64,000 bases of DNA from the NCBI GenBank assembly GCA_035620375.1, contig DASPGX010000028.1, positions 1-64,000 of the forward strand. The letters are read 5' to 3'. The position numbers were made by a program, and so were the translations under genes. This document shows, piece by piece, positions 10,091-18,694 of the stretch (position 1 is the stretch's first letter; every line of letters begins with the position of its first letter). Under the pieces are notes generated by a model. That model saw nothing but the letters and a program-made list of their open reading frames with translations. It did no database searches and had not been told where the DNA came from. The stretch is from DASPGX01 sp035620375 (GTDB lineage: Bacteria; Patescibacteriota; Minisyncoccia; 2-02-FULL-40-12; GWA2-44-9).

Positions 10091-10179
10091 AATAGGTAGC
10101 GGTCGTACGACATCTAATCTGTCCGCCGATGGCGGAGCGTGCCACAGGGCATGCACCGGCCGCCGGCAGACCTTCCGAA

Positions 10180-10521
10180 ATGGAGGACAATGACCGGCAG
10201 TTCGTAGAATACGTAATCAAGTCCATCGTGACGCATCCGGACGACGTGAAAGTCGACCGGACCGTGGACGAACTCGGCGTCCTGCTGACCGTGAAGGTGC
10301 ACCGGGACGACATGGGTCTGCTCATCGGCCGCAGCGGCGCGACGGCGAAGTCCATCCGCACGCTGGCCCGCATCGTGGGCATGCGCAACAACTCGCGCGT
10401 GAACATGAGGATTGAGGAGCCCGAAGGCGGACGCATGGAAAAGCCCGTCGGTTCCGGCAGCGTCCTGACCGAGGACGGCAAGAGCAAGGACATCGCGGAC
10501 GTCTTGGGTGATTTGCAGTAA
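10180..10521 (+). CDS. khpA: KH-domain RNA-binding protein KhpA
   Basis: 113 residues. The N-terminal 75 form a single KH domain of the KhpA type (QFVEYVIKSIVTHPDDVKVD, then GLLIGRSGATAKSIRTLARI with the GxxG loop GRSG). KhpA binds RNA with KhpB in many Gram-positive bacteria and affects cell-envelope growth. The extra 35 residues at the C-terminus (from about EEPEGGRMEKP) are not part of the usual short protein. It stands just upstream of trmD, echoing the widespread rpsP-khpA-rimM-trmD order, but rpsP and rimM are missing here. The ATG at 10180 starts at the family N-terminus. Confidence 0.85.
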   Translation: MEDNDRQFVEYVIKSIVTHPDDVKVDRTVDELGVLLTVKVHRDDMGLLIGRSGATAKSIRTLARIVGMRNNSRVNMRIEEPEGGRMEKPVGSGSVLTEDGKSKDIADVLGDLQ

Positions 10522-10529
10522 TCGCTTCA

Positions 10530-10565
10530 CGAAAGCACCGCCCGCCTGAGTGAGGCGGGCTTTCG
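10530..10565 (+). terminator. Terminator after khpA
   Basis: GCCCGCCT (10540-10547) pairs with AGGCGGGC (10553-10560), extended by CGAAA/TTTCG around a bulge. It lies 9 nt after the khpA stop; the U-tract is short. Confidence 0.65.
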
Positions 10566-10575
10566 TTCAGCTCCG

Positions 10576-10694
10576 GGATTGGCTATTTCACCCGGTACCG
10601 TCGTTGCCGCTGCGCGCTTCGCGAGACGTACGTTGAGTACGCCTCGCTCCAGTGCTCGCTCTGCGCCTCGGTCTCGGGCGAAATATCTCAATCC
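10576..10694. repeat. Dispersed structured intergenic repeat, copy A
   Basis: About 119 bp between khpA and trmD. The outer arms (GGATTGGCTATTTCACCCGG near 10576 and its approximate complement ending at 10694) enclose a core containing GTTGCCGCTG, CGTACGTTGAGTACG and CTCGCTCC. The same core occurs in the opposite orientation at 62389-62486, with different but again self-complementary outer arms. No open reading frame or known RNA family was recognised in it. Confidence 0.7.
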
Positions 10695-10723
10695 GTGGTA
10701 GAACCACTACGGAGGCACAAACT

Positions 10724-11368
10724 ATGCTGAAGTTTGAGATTATCACCATCTTTCCGGACATATTCACGGGATTTCTACAGGAGTCCCTGATTTCCAAGGC
10801 GCAGAAGAAGCGTCTGATTTCCATTCGCACGCATTACCTGCGTAAATGGACCACCGACCGTCATCAGACCGTGGACGGCAAGCCCTACGGCGGGGGTCCG
10901 GGTCTGGTGATGAAGGTGGAGCCGCTCTATAAGGCCGTGCGTGACATCACGAAGCGGAAGACCGGGAAGACCCGCGTCGTTCTGTTTTCGCCGCGCGGAA
11001 AGCAACTGGACCAGAAAACGGTCCGGCGTTGGGCGAAGCTGGACCGTCTGGTGTTCATCTGCGGGCGCTACGAGGGCGTGGACGAGCGGGTCGCCGACCA
11101 TGTCGCCGACGAGGTCGTCTCCGTCGGGCCGTACGTGCTCAACGGCGGCGAGGTCGCGGCGATGGCCGCGATAGAGGCGGTATCACGGCTGGTTCCCGGA
11201 TTCATGCATGATGAAGACAGCCAGACCAAGGAGGATCACCCGCAGTTCACCAAGCCGGAAGTGTTCAGCCCGGAGTCCGGAGTGCGGTGGCGCGTCCCCA
11301 AGGTTCTGCTCTCGGGCAACCACGCGGAAATCGCCCGGTGGCGGCAAAAGCGTCTCAAAAAGAACTGA
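10724..11368 (+). CDS. trmD: tRNA (guanine-N1)-methyltransferase TrmD
   Basis: 214 residues, slightly shorter than most TrmD. It methylates G37 of tRNAs using S-adenosylmethionine bound in a trefoil knot. Visible family motifs are GGGPGLVMKVEPL, LFSPRGKQLDQ, ICGRYEGVDERV and SVGPYVLNGGEVAAMAAIEA. The C-terminal helix region ends VLLSGNHAEIARWRQ, as expected. The ATG at 10724 has GGAGG 8 nt upstream and gives the normal N-terminus MLKFEIITIFPDIF; an earlier in-frame start would read through the repeat element. Confidence 0.97.
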   Translation: MLKFEIITIFPDIFTGFLQESLISKAQKKRLISIRTHYLRKWTTDRHQTVDGKPYGGGPGLVMKVEPLYKAVRDITKRKTGKTRVVLFSPRGKQLDQKTVRRWAKLDRLVFICGRYEGVDERVADHVADEVVSVGPYVLNGGEVAAMAAIEAVSRLVPGFMHDEDSQTKEDHPQFTKPEVFSPESGVRWRVPKVLLSGNHAEIARWRQKRLKKN

Positions 11369-11397
11369 TTCCGTGTGCATAGCGGCATCCGGGGGTC

Positions 11398-11406
11398 TGG
11401 TATACT
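11398..11406 (+). promoter_or_regulatory. Extended -10, leaderless start
   Basis: TGG then TATACT at 11401-11406, with the ATG only 6 nt later at 11413. Transcription should begin at or next to the start codon; no Shine-Dalgarno is present. Confidence 0.6.
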
Positions 11407-11412
11407 GACAGT

Positions 11413-11667
11413 ATGGTATCGGACGCCCACCACCGTTTCGCCGCGCTCGTTTCGGGCTCTGCGCTTTCCGACGACGACAAGTCGGCGTGGCTGGATTTCG
11501 CCGACATGCTCGGCGGAAGCGACGTTGCGGCACTGCTTGAGCGCGCGGAAAGCGCGCCCGGCGCCCTGAAGGAGATGAACGATGAGCTGAAACTGAAGCA
11601 GGAATATATCCGGACGGGCGACTCCGCGGTTCTGGAGCGGATGTCCGGCCAATCCCATGCCGAATAA
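11413..11667 (+). CDS. Small acidic protein of unknown function
   Basis: 84 residues, soluble, probably all helical (LSDDDKSAWLDFADMLGG, then LLERAESAPGALKEMNDELK). No family recognised. It starts at an ATG 6 nt after an extended -10, and its last 11 nt overlap the next gene, so the two are likely translated as a unit. Support comes from the promoter, the overlap and the absence of a better frame. Confidence 0.6.
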   Translation: MVSDAHHRFAALVSGSALSDDDKSAWLDFADMLGGSDVAALLERAESAPGALKEMNDELKLKQEYIRTGDSAVLERMSGQSHAE

Positions 11668-12589
11668 GAGCGAACAACCGCAGGCGGTCCCGCAAACTGA
11701 ATCCGTTGCTCCGGCGCGCGCGCGGGAGCGTGAAGAGAATCTCGAGCGGGCGGCTTCACGTACCGGCGAACTGGTGACCGCCGATATTAAAGCCGCTGAC
11801 GAGGTGCCGGTCCGCCGCCGGGGTAACCGTCTCCGTTCCGCGGTTCTGCTGACGACAATGGCCGTCACCGGGTTCATCTCTGAGACGATGGGAGTGAAGC
11901 CTGCGGAGGCCGGACAGGGCCACGGGCGGGAAACGGCGCGTGAGCTGATGTGGGAAGGGAGCTATTTCGCAAACCAGATAGTGGACCGGAATCTGTATGA
12001 CTCCATCATGCGGATTCAGAACGCCCAGGAGCGCATGCGGCAGATTGAGTACCAGCTGCAGGACGCCCAGCGCCAGCGGAGCGAGAACGCCGGCGAACTC
12101 GGGCGGATAAACAGCGAGCTTGCCGGTCACATGAATACGCTTGCCGCAAAACCGGGCTACCTTGAATACGCGACCCAGCACGAGCGGTACCTGACCCTCG
12201 GGCACATGCGGACTGAACTTGCCACGGCGCTGTACGGCGGCAATGCGCTGGGGGCCATGGCCGCCATTCAGCAGCGCGTGAAGGAGATTGATGACGAGCG
12301 GGCTGCAATCAGCAGGCAGCTGAAAAAGATTGCCGCGCAGCATTCCATCGACGAGCATCAGAACCAGCCGTGGGAGCTGGTGGAGCATATGAATCTGGTC
12401 AACGAGCAGTACCGGCGGATTTCCGAGCAGATGCGGCTGACGAAGGCGATGGAGCTGTGGACGGTGGAACTCCAGGGGGCGTCCGGAGCATTGTCCGATG
12501 CCGAGAGTTCACGCCGGAGGAATGAACTTCTCCGGGCGGGAATTCAGGTCGGGACCACGGTCCTGGACACGATTTTGCGGCCCCGGTAG
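11657..12589 (+). CDS. Exported coiled-coil protein of unknown function
   Basis: 310 residues. A charged, disordered N-terminus of about 55 residues precedes an Arg-rich patch (RRRGNRLR) and a hydrophobic segment at about 60-80 that ends in KPAEA-G, compatible with signal peptidase cleavage after a long n-region, or with a signal anchor. The rest is rich in Gln, Glu, Arg and Ala with two predicted coiled-coil stretches (about 115-165 and 205-280; for example RMRQIEYQLQDAQRQRSENA). I recognise no family. It overlaps the preceding 84-residue gene and ends 18 bp before the 16S promoter. Confidence 0.6.
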   Translation: MPNKSEQPQAVPQTESVAPARAREREENLERAASRTGELVTADIKAADEVPVRRRGNRLRSAVLLTTMAVTGFISETMGVKPAEAGQGHGRETARELMWEGSYFANQIVDRNLYDSIMRIQNAQERMRQIEYQLQDAQRQRSENAGELGRINSELAGHMNTLAAKPGYLEYATQHERYLTLGHMRTELATALYGGNALGAMAAIQQRVKEIDDERAAISRQLKKIAAQHSIDEHQNQPWELVEHMNLVNEQYRRISEQMRLTKAMELWTVELQGASGALSDAESSRRRNELLRAGIQVGTTVLDTILRPR

Positions 12590-12606
12590 GCCCGTTTTCC
12601 GGGCTA

Positions 12607-12635
12607 TTGACGGTTTCTGGGATGCCGAGTATACT
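12607..12635 (+). promoter_or_regulatory. 16S rRNA promoter
   Basis: TTGACG at 12607-12612 and TATACT at 12630-12635 are separated by exactly 17 bp, a classical sigma-70 layout. Transcription should start near 12642, giving a leader of about 190 nt. A recognisable -35 contrasts with the -10-only promoters of many protein genes here. Confidence 0.75.
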
Positions 12636-12695
12636 GGCGGCACTCCTATGAGGGATGTCATAGAAGCATAAAAACCACCCTATTCTGCGGTACAC

Positions 12696-12727
12696 CCGCG
12701 TTTGCCCCCATCCGGAGGCAAACGCGG
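12696..12727 (+). other. Hairpin in the pre-16S leader
   Basis: CCGCGTTTGCC (12696-12706) pairs perfectly with GGCAAACGCGG (12717-12727). Two smaller hairpins follow (GGTCACCGAAGGTGACC near 12739 and CCCCGAGCATCGTCGAGGGG near 12760). They probably fold the leader during rRNA processing. Confidence 0.6.
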
Positions 12728-12796
12728 TTGTATTGTGAGGTCACCGAAGGTGACCGAAACCCCGAGCATCGTCGAGGGGTGCTCTACAGCCGGGGA

Positions 12797-12821
12797 CCTT
12801 GTCAATTTGATATAGCCAATC
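12797..12821 (+). other. Left arm of the 16S processing stem
   Basis: CCTTG, three unpaired bases, then the 17 nt ATTTGATATAGCCAATC. The exact complement lies at 14515-14539 beyond the 3' end of 16S. Pairing would close the whole pre-16S RNA in one long stalk, as in RNase III-processed rRNA precursors. Confidence 0.85.
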
Positions 12822-12831
12822 AGTTCCATTC

Positions 12832-14336
<1,505 letters not shown>

Positions 14337-14514
14337 TATTCAAGCTTTCCCTCTCCGGAGGGGAACGGATAGAAGGTAAATGTCGATGTAGGATATGCGC
14401 TGGCTTCTCAGCAATGGGAAGCGGGCTTAACCGCCACGGCGCATGAACTACGGCGGGTCCGACGCATAAATCGGAGGCCTTATACCGGTTCGGCCAAAAA
14501 CACCGGTGGTGGAC

Positions 14515-14539
14515 GATTGGCTATATCAAATATGCAAGG
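14515..14539 (+). other. Right arm of the 16S processing stem
   Basis: GATTGGCTATATCAAAT (14515-14531), three unpaired bases, then CAAGG; the exact partner of 12797-12821. Between 14337 and 14514 there is only spacer with small hairpins (for example CCCTCTCCGGAGGGG near 14350); no tRNA is seen in it. Confidence 0.85.
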
Positions 14540-14560
14540 CCCTTCCTGCCGTAAGGCAGA

Positions 14561-14590
14561 CACAACACCCGCCGTATGGCGGGTGTTGTG
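14561..14590 (+). terminator. Terminator of the 16S transcript
   Basis: CACAACACCCGCC (14561-14573) pairs perfectly with GGCGGGTGTTGTG (14578-14590) around GTAT. There is no long U-tract. The next gene's -10 begins inside its last two bases. Confidence 0.75.
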
Positions 14591-14597
14591 GTAAAAT
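14589..14597 (+). promoter_or_regulatory. Extended -10, leaderless start
   Basis: TGG then TAAAAT at 14592-14597; the ATG follows at 14603, 5 nt later, with no Shine-Dalgarno. Confidence 0.5.
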
Positions 14598-14602
14598 AAG
14601 GC

Positions 14603-14866
14603 ATGCAGCCGGAACTGCCGACGTATCTTCCGGACATCGGGGCGGCCGGCCTGGGCCTGCCTCTGCGGCTTTCGGCTTCCTCCGAACTTATCGTGCTCGC
14701 ATTCGCCCTTACGGTCGTATTCTGGGGGGTCATGGCGGCCATTTTCATATACCATTGGCGGCGGTTCCCGTTTGACCGCGAGCGTCTCGTGTTCGGTGAG
14801 CGCCTGTTCTTCTCGGTGTCGGCCGCCGCGATACTCGTCGCGCTCGGCGGCGTGCTCACGCTGTAG
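14603..14866 (+). CDS. Small two-helix membrane protein, unknown
   Basis: 87 residues with two membrane segments (about 28-50, ELIVLAFALTVVFWGVMAAI, and 68-87 at the very C-terminus) linked by a basic loop (YHWRRFPFDRERLVFGER). No family recognised. The stop is 2 nt before the ATG of the PH-domain membrane protein, so the two probably form an operon and may act together. The start is fixed by the -10 element 5 nt upstream. Confidence 0.7.
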   Translation: MQPELPTYLPDIGAAGLGLPLRLSASSELIVLAFALTVVFWGVMAAIFIYHWRRFPFDRERLVFGERLFFSVSAAAILVALGGVLTL

Positions 14867-14868
14867 CC

Positions 14869-15387
14869 ATGTATATACCCCTTGAACAAGGCGAGCGCGT
14901 CGTCATAAAAGTTCACCGGCACTGGTTCTTTCTGGCCACTCACGCGCTGCTTATCGTGCTGGTTCTTGTGCTCCCGTTCGCGGCGTACCGTTCGCTTATC
15001 GCGTACGGCGCGCTGGCTCCCGGGGGCGTTTCCGCCGGGGCGGCGTGGACCCTCGGTGCGCTGTGGTTCCTCGTCGGGTGGACGTTGTATTTCAAATTCT
15101 GGACCCTGTATTGGCTGGACATCTGGGTTGTCACGGACCGGCGGCTTATAGATATTGATTACCGGCACCTCTTTGACCGGGACATCGCCATCCTGCGTCT
15201 GGATAAGATTCAGGACGTGCAGGTCCGCGTGACGGGGGTTCTCGGAAATCTCCTGAAGTTCGGCGCGGTTTCGGTTCAGACCGCGGGGGAGTCGCGGGAG
15301 TTCGTCATTGACCAGATTGCCGAGCCCGAGGCGCTCCGTGACGCAATCGTGAAGGGGTCCGGCGCATCATCGCGGGTATCGGGATAG
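14869..15387 (+). CDS. Membrane protein with bacterial PH domain (YdbS/bPH2-like)
   Basis: 172 residues. Two membrane segments (about 24-45 and 58-82) are followed by a cytoplasmic PH-like domain of the bPH_2 family: WVVTDRRLIDIDYRHLFDRD, then ILRLDKIQDVQVRVTGVLGN, FGAVSVQTAG and a closing helix (IAEPEALRDAIVKG). Such proteins are common and have no firmly known function; envelope stress or lipid binding has been suggested for relatives. It is co-directional with the small membrane gene just upstream and converges on the next minus-strand gene. Confidence 0.85.
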   Translation: MYIPLEQGERVVIKVHRHWFFLATHALLIVLVLVLPFAAYRSLIAYGALAPGGVSAGAAWTLGALWFLVGWTLYFKFWTLYWLDIWVVTDRRLIDIDYRHLFDRDIAILRLDKIQDVQVRVTGVLGNLLKFGAVSVQTAGESREFVIDQIAEPEALRDAIVKGSGASSRVSG

Positions 15388-15416
15388 AAAAAAAGCGGCC
15401 GCCATGGGGCGACCGC
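15388..15416 (-). terminator. Terminator of the saccharopine dehydrogenase-like gene
   Basis: Read on the minus strand, GCGGTCGCC and GGCGGCCGC (15395-15416) form a 9-bp stem with one G-U pair and a CCAT loop, followed directly by a run of eight U. It lies 15 bp beyond the minus-strand stop and at the end of the converging PH gene. Confidence 0.85.
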
Positions 15417-15430
15417 CTCGCGTCTCACCT

Positions 15431-16564
15431 TCAGCCGAGGTCAGCACGGATGTTTATCCAGCGTCCGACCTCTGTCAGGTACTCTTTCCGCCGGTCGGCA
15501 TTCAGTGCCTTCTCGGGCGTCAGAACGCCGTTCAGGGTTCTGCCCTGCGCCTGCATGCGGGCGAGTGCTGCGGCGGAAAATCCGGTCGTCCGTTCCATGG
15601 CCGAGAGACCTGATCTCGGGTCAAAGCGGTCCAGGAGACGGTAGGAGAGGTATTCGCCGGAAAGCGTCTCCGCGGTAACCCGCATGAACGCCACGTCAGG
15701 ATGTGCGTGGTCGGTGCGGGGCAGACGTTCGATGACCTCGCGGAACTGTTCGCGTGAGAGGCCCTGGAACGTGTCCACGAATCCGGGCCAACGCAGCGTA
15801 AGCTCGTCAAACCGGTAGACGCCCTGCGCTGCGAAGTTCCACGGTGCCACTGACGCTCCCGATGAGGAGAACGCCTCCACCGACATGAACTGCGGACAGA
15901 CGTCGGTCAGTTCCTGCAGCGGAAACCGGTGGATGACGTCAAACGGATTGATTTCCACGACCTTCCGGTCGCGCACGACCGGCGCGGGGTCGTAGCACAT
16001 GTGCTCCAGACCCTCCGCCGAGTAAATGAGCTGGTAGTTGGACGGTTCCTCCGGCTTCTGCGGCAGGCCGCCGGCGGCGATGACGACCTTCTTCGCTGCC
16101 GTGGTGTTCAGGCGGTCCAGAAGGTCCTGCGCCATGACGACGCCCAGTCCGGGCATCAAACCGCAATCCGGAATGATGGAGACCCCGAATCCCTCCGCCA
16201 GAGCATGCATGCCGAGCATGTCACGCGTTACCGGAACGACGCCGCCGAGTTCGCAAAAGTGCCTGCCGCATTCCATGGCATTTTGCGCAAGCCACATGCT
16301 GTACTTTGCCGGCAGCGCGCTGATGATGACGTCGTGCGGCCCAAACACGTCGTGCAGATTGCCCTGCTCCACGTTGAGCGCGCGGGCCCGTACGGATACC
16401 CGCCGGTGCTCCTTGCCGGGCCGGATGTCGTCGGCCACGCTGAACGCCCGCTCTTCGGAGATGTCCGTGAGCATGACGTGCTCCGTGTCTTCCTGGCGGG
16501 CGAGCCACCACGCGATGGCCTTGCCGACGCCGGTTCCCAGGACCAGGTAGCGGTATTTCCCCAT
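15431..16564 (-). CDS. Saccharopine dehydrogenase family oxidoreductase
   Basis: 377 residues. The N-terminus is a Rossmann NAD(P) fold (MGKYRYLVLGTGVGKAIAWW with GxGxxGxA-like spacing), followed by DVIISALPAKYSMWLAQNAM, CGRHFCELGG and DCGLMPGLGVVMAQDLLDRL, the pattern of Lys9/Lys1-type dehydrogenases. Members reduce or oxidise amino-acid imine adducts (lysine, carboxynorspermidine or similar); the substrate cannot be told here. The ATG at 16564 has AAGGAG 7 nt upstream and starts exactly at the nucleotide-binding strand; an upstream in-frame start would add 34 unrelated residues. No lysine-pathway neighbours are seen. Confidence 0.8.
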   Translation of the reverse strand: MGKYRYLVLGTGVGKAIAWWLARQEDTEHVMLTDISEERAFSVADDIRPGKEHRRVSVRARALNVEQGNLHDVFGPHDVIISALPAKYSMWLAQNAMECGRHFCELGGVVPVTRDMLGMHALAEGFGVSIIPDCGLMPGLGVVMAQDLLDRLNTTAAKKVVIAAGGLPQKPEEPSNYQLIYSAEGLEHMCYDPAPVVRDRKVVEINPFDVIHRFPLQELTDVCPQFMSVEAFSSSGASVAPWNFAAQGVYRFDELTLRWPGFVDTFQGLSREQFREVIERLPRTDHAHPDVAFMRVTAETLSGEYLSYRLLDRFDPRSGLSAMERTTGFSAAALARMQAQGRTLNGVLTPEKALNADRRKEYLTEVGRWINIRADLG

Positions 16565-16725
16565 GACGGAACTCCTTGGATTTGAATGGACCTGTCCTGC
16601 CGACAGGCGGACGGGAACACTATGCCAAAGCGTCCGATAAAGGGCAACGATACGCCACGCTGTCAATTGTGCTGTATGTTCATGCGTGATAGGGAAAGGT
16701 GTTCCTCACATCATAGGAGGTAGTG

Positions 16726-17706
16726 ATGGCAACGGTAAATCGCGAGCAGGTCAGCCGTGTGGCGGCCTATCTGAAGGCAAACCCACCCGAGGGTTCCGGC
16801 CTGAATTTCTACAGTGTGCAGACGCCCAAGGGCGAGCTTGTTCTGGACCGGATGTACCCGCCGGTGAACCATCCGCATGCCGTCGACTTCTTTTTCCTGG
16901 CGTGCCTGCACCAGTACGGGTTCTGGTGGGGAGATTCCCGGGGTTACCGTGAGCCGATGTACGGGAATCTCGGCGAAAAGCGCCTGAAGGGCTCGGATCT
17001 TCTGTGGGGCCTATTCCTACGGGCTTTGGATTCCGAAGAGCTCTGGGACCCGAAGTACCTTGCGGATATTACCCCGCGCCAGCTGGCCGATGTCATGTCC
17101 GACGACGAGGCGACACCATGGCCGAATTTTGAGGAGCGGGTGCATCTCACTCAGCGCTACGGTCGGTGGCTCGCGAGCCGCAACCTGAACCCGCTGAACA
17201 TCGTGGCCCAGGCGAACAGCACCAATAGCCCGCTTCGGGGCTTCCGTCTTATCATGGACATGGACCGTGGCCTGAACCCGTGGGCGGACGACCGGCTGGA
17301 GAAGAAGCAGCTTCTTCTGGCGATGGCGTTGGCCAACCGTCCCGAGCGGTTCCTCAAGGTTGCGCCCGGCGAGGAATGGCCGCCTATCGTGGACTACCAC
17401 CTCATGCGGGTGTGTCTGCGTCTGGGATTCGTGGACATCGGCTCCGCGAACATCGCCCGGAACACTGAGCGGCTCTGGGCATCGGCCGAAGAGGAGCAAG
17501 CGATACGTGTGGGGACCCGTGATGCCGTAGAGCAACTCATCCGGGAATCGGGCCTGACGATGGCCCAGGTGGACGAAACGCTCTGGATGGCGCGCAAGTA
17601 CTGTCCGGAGACGGAGAGTCCCGACTGCGACAAGTGTCTGTTCGGTTCGGTCTGTCCCCGATGGACCGGGCTCTTCCAGCCGGTCATCCGCACGACGGCC
17701 TACTGA
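16726..17706 (+). CDS. DNA-glycosylase-fold protein with C-terminal Fe-S motif, function unknown
   Basis: 326 residues. Two traits point to the HhH-GPD superfamily. WPPIVDYHLMRVCLRLGF (D223) matches the VDTHVxRVxxRLG strand that carries the catalytic Asp in endonuclease III-like enzymes. Near the C-terminus Cys293, 301, 304 and 310 have the spacing C-x7-C-x2-C-x5-C, close to the endonuclease III [4Fe-4S] loop (C-x6-C-x2-C-x5-C). A clear helix-hairpin-helix with the catalytic Lys is not visible, and the N-terminal half (FFFLACLHQYGFWWGDSRGY, KGSDLLWGLFLRAL) is unlike DNA glycosylases. It recalls glycosylase-fold queuosine-salvage proteins, but only loosely. AGGAGG lies 5 nt before the ATG. It may be an N-glycosylase acting on a nucleoside, nucleotide or DNA; this is inference. 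Confidence 0.6.
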   Translation: MATVNREQVSRVAAYLKANPPEGSGLNFYSVQTPKGELVLDRMYPPVNHPHAVDFFFLACLHQYGFWWGDSRGYREPMYGNLGEKRLKGSDLLWGLFLRALDSEELWDPKYLADITPRQLADVMSDDEATPWPNFEERVHLTQRYGRWLASRNLNPLNIVAQANSTNSPLRGFRLIMDMDRGLNPWADDRLEKKQLLLAMALANRPERFLKVAPGEEWPPIVDYHLMRVCLRLGFVDIGSANIARNTERLWASAEEEQAIRVGTRDAVEQLIRESGLTMAQVDETLWMARKYCPETESPDCDKCLFGSVCPRWTGLFQPVIRTTAY

Positions 17707-17711
17707 CGGCA

Positions 17712-17738
17712 ACGCCCTCCGCATTTCGCGGAGGGCGT
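17712..17738 (+). terminator. Terminator of the Fe-S protein gene
   Basis: ACGCCCTCCGC (17712-17722) pairs perfectly with GCGGAGGGCGT (17728-17738) around a 5-nt loop, followed by CTTCGTTT, 6 nt after the stop codon. Confidence 0.85.
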
Positions 17739-17741
17739 CTT

Positions 17742-17888
17742 CGTTTCAACGGCTCACGTCTCGGCGAGGGTCCCGTGAGGGTCGCCCCGAGGGGCTCCCA
17801 AATAAATCAACGGCTCATCTCATGAGCCGTTGATTTATTTGGGATACGGGTGGCGACCCCACTTGGGTCGCTGTCGAGCCGTTGAACG
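17742..17888. repeat. Nested inverted repeats around AACGGCTCA hairpin copy 2
   Basis: The centre is a perfect 22-bp stem (17797-17818 with 17822-17843, loop CTC) carrying the AACGGCTCA/TGAGCCGTT core. Further out, GTGAGGGTCGCC (17775-17786) pairs with GGCGACCCCAC (17852-17862). Outermost, 17742-17755 pairs with 17876-17888, and these arms again contain CAACGGCTC and GAGCCGTTG. The element fills the gap between two converging genes. Confidence 0.75.
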
Positions 17889-17894
17889 GGTGGG

Positions 17895-18638
17895 CTACTT
17901 AATCTGCCATGTCAGCGTTACGTTCACGCTGATTTCGTTTTCGCCCACGGGAATCTCCGGCAGGGGGGCGGTTCCGCCGCCGATATCCATGGCATCAGAC
18001 TCCAAGGCGCGGAACATCACCGGATATCCGCCGGTGTCCTCGCCGAAATTGATGATGCGGCCCAGACGGATGCCCAGCTGACGCTCGAGCGCCTTTGCCT
18101 TGTCCTTGGCGTCGGCGATTGCCAGCGCCCGTGCTTCCTCGCGGAGCTTATCCGGGTCGTCGATGGTCAGCTGCAGATTGTTCACCTGGTTCGCCCCGGC
18201 ACCGACCACGCCGTCCAGAATGACGTCGGTTTCCTCAAGGTTGCGGATTTTCACCTCAATGCTCTGGTTCACCTGGTATCCGGTGATGACGGGCTGGCCG
18301 CCCCGCGGATACGTATACTGCGGGTAGATGTTGTATCCGGACGTTTTGATGTCGCGCTCTTCAATGCCCCGGTCACGGAGAAACTTCACGACCGCCTCGG
18401 ACCTGCGGCTGTTCTCATTCTGGGCTGATTCCGAGTTAGCCGCTTCCGTCACGATGGACAGGCTGACGACGGCCACGTCGGGAGCGGCGTTCACCGTTCC
18501 CGTCCCGGAGAACGAGACAGTGTTCGTCGTGGTCGCCGTGTTCAGCGTCCGGCTCGTCAGGACCCCGAGGAACAGCACCCCGACAACCGAAAGGGCGATG
18601 ACCGTCCATCCGAGAATCTTCTTCTGCAGTGGTTCCAT
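17895..18638 (-). CDS. SIMPL domain (DUF541) protein, membrane-anchored
   Basis: 247 residues. A single membrane segment (about 9-28, ILGWTVIALSVVGVLFLGVL) anchors an extracytoplasmic SIMPL domain: TNTVSFSGTGTVNAAPDVAV at the start, then ERDIKTSGYNIYPQYTY, GYQVNQSIEVKIRNL, and ARALAIADAKDKAKALERQLG near the end. These match the BP26/SIMPL family, found as envelope proteins of unclear function. It is transcribed away from rnhB from a 56-bp divergent spacer and converges with the Fe-S protein gene across the nested repeat. Confidence 0.9.
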   Translation of the reverse strand: MEPLQKKILGWTVIALSVVGVLFLGVLTSRTLNTATTTNTVSFSGTGTVNAAPDVAVVSLSIVTEAANSESAQNENSRRSEAVVKFLRDRGIEERDIKTSGYNIYPQYTYPRGGQPVITGYQVNQSIEVKIRNLEETDVILDGVVGAGANQVNNLQLTIDDPDKLREEARALAIADAKDKAKALERQLGIRLGRIINFGEDTGGYPVMFRALESDAMDIGGGTAPLPEIPVGENEISVNVTLTWQIK

Positions 18639-18694
18639 TGCGAAATTGGTTATGATGTCCTAATACGAGGACTATCGTAGCAAAACGTCGGCCC

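Noticed and set aside
8862..10493. A 543-codon minus-strand frame opposite leuS and khpA
   Set aside because: Composition is unlike a folded protein and both plus-strand genes are certain.
14337..14514. A tRNA or 23S start in the spacer after 16S
   Set aside because: No cloverleaf or T-arm consensus was found, and the processing stem and terminator close the unit.
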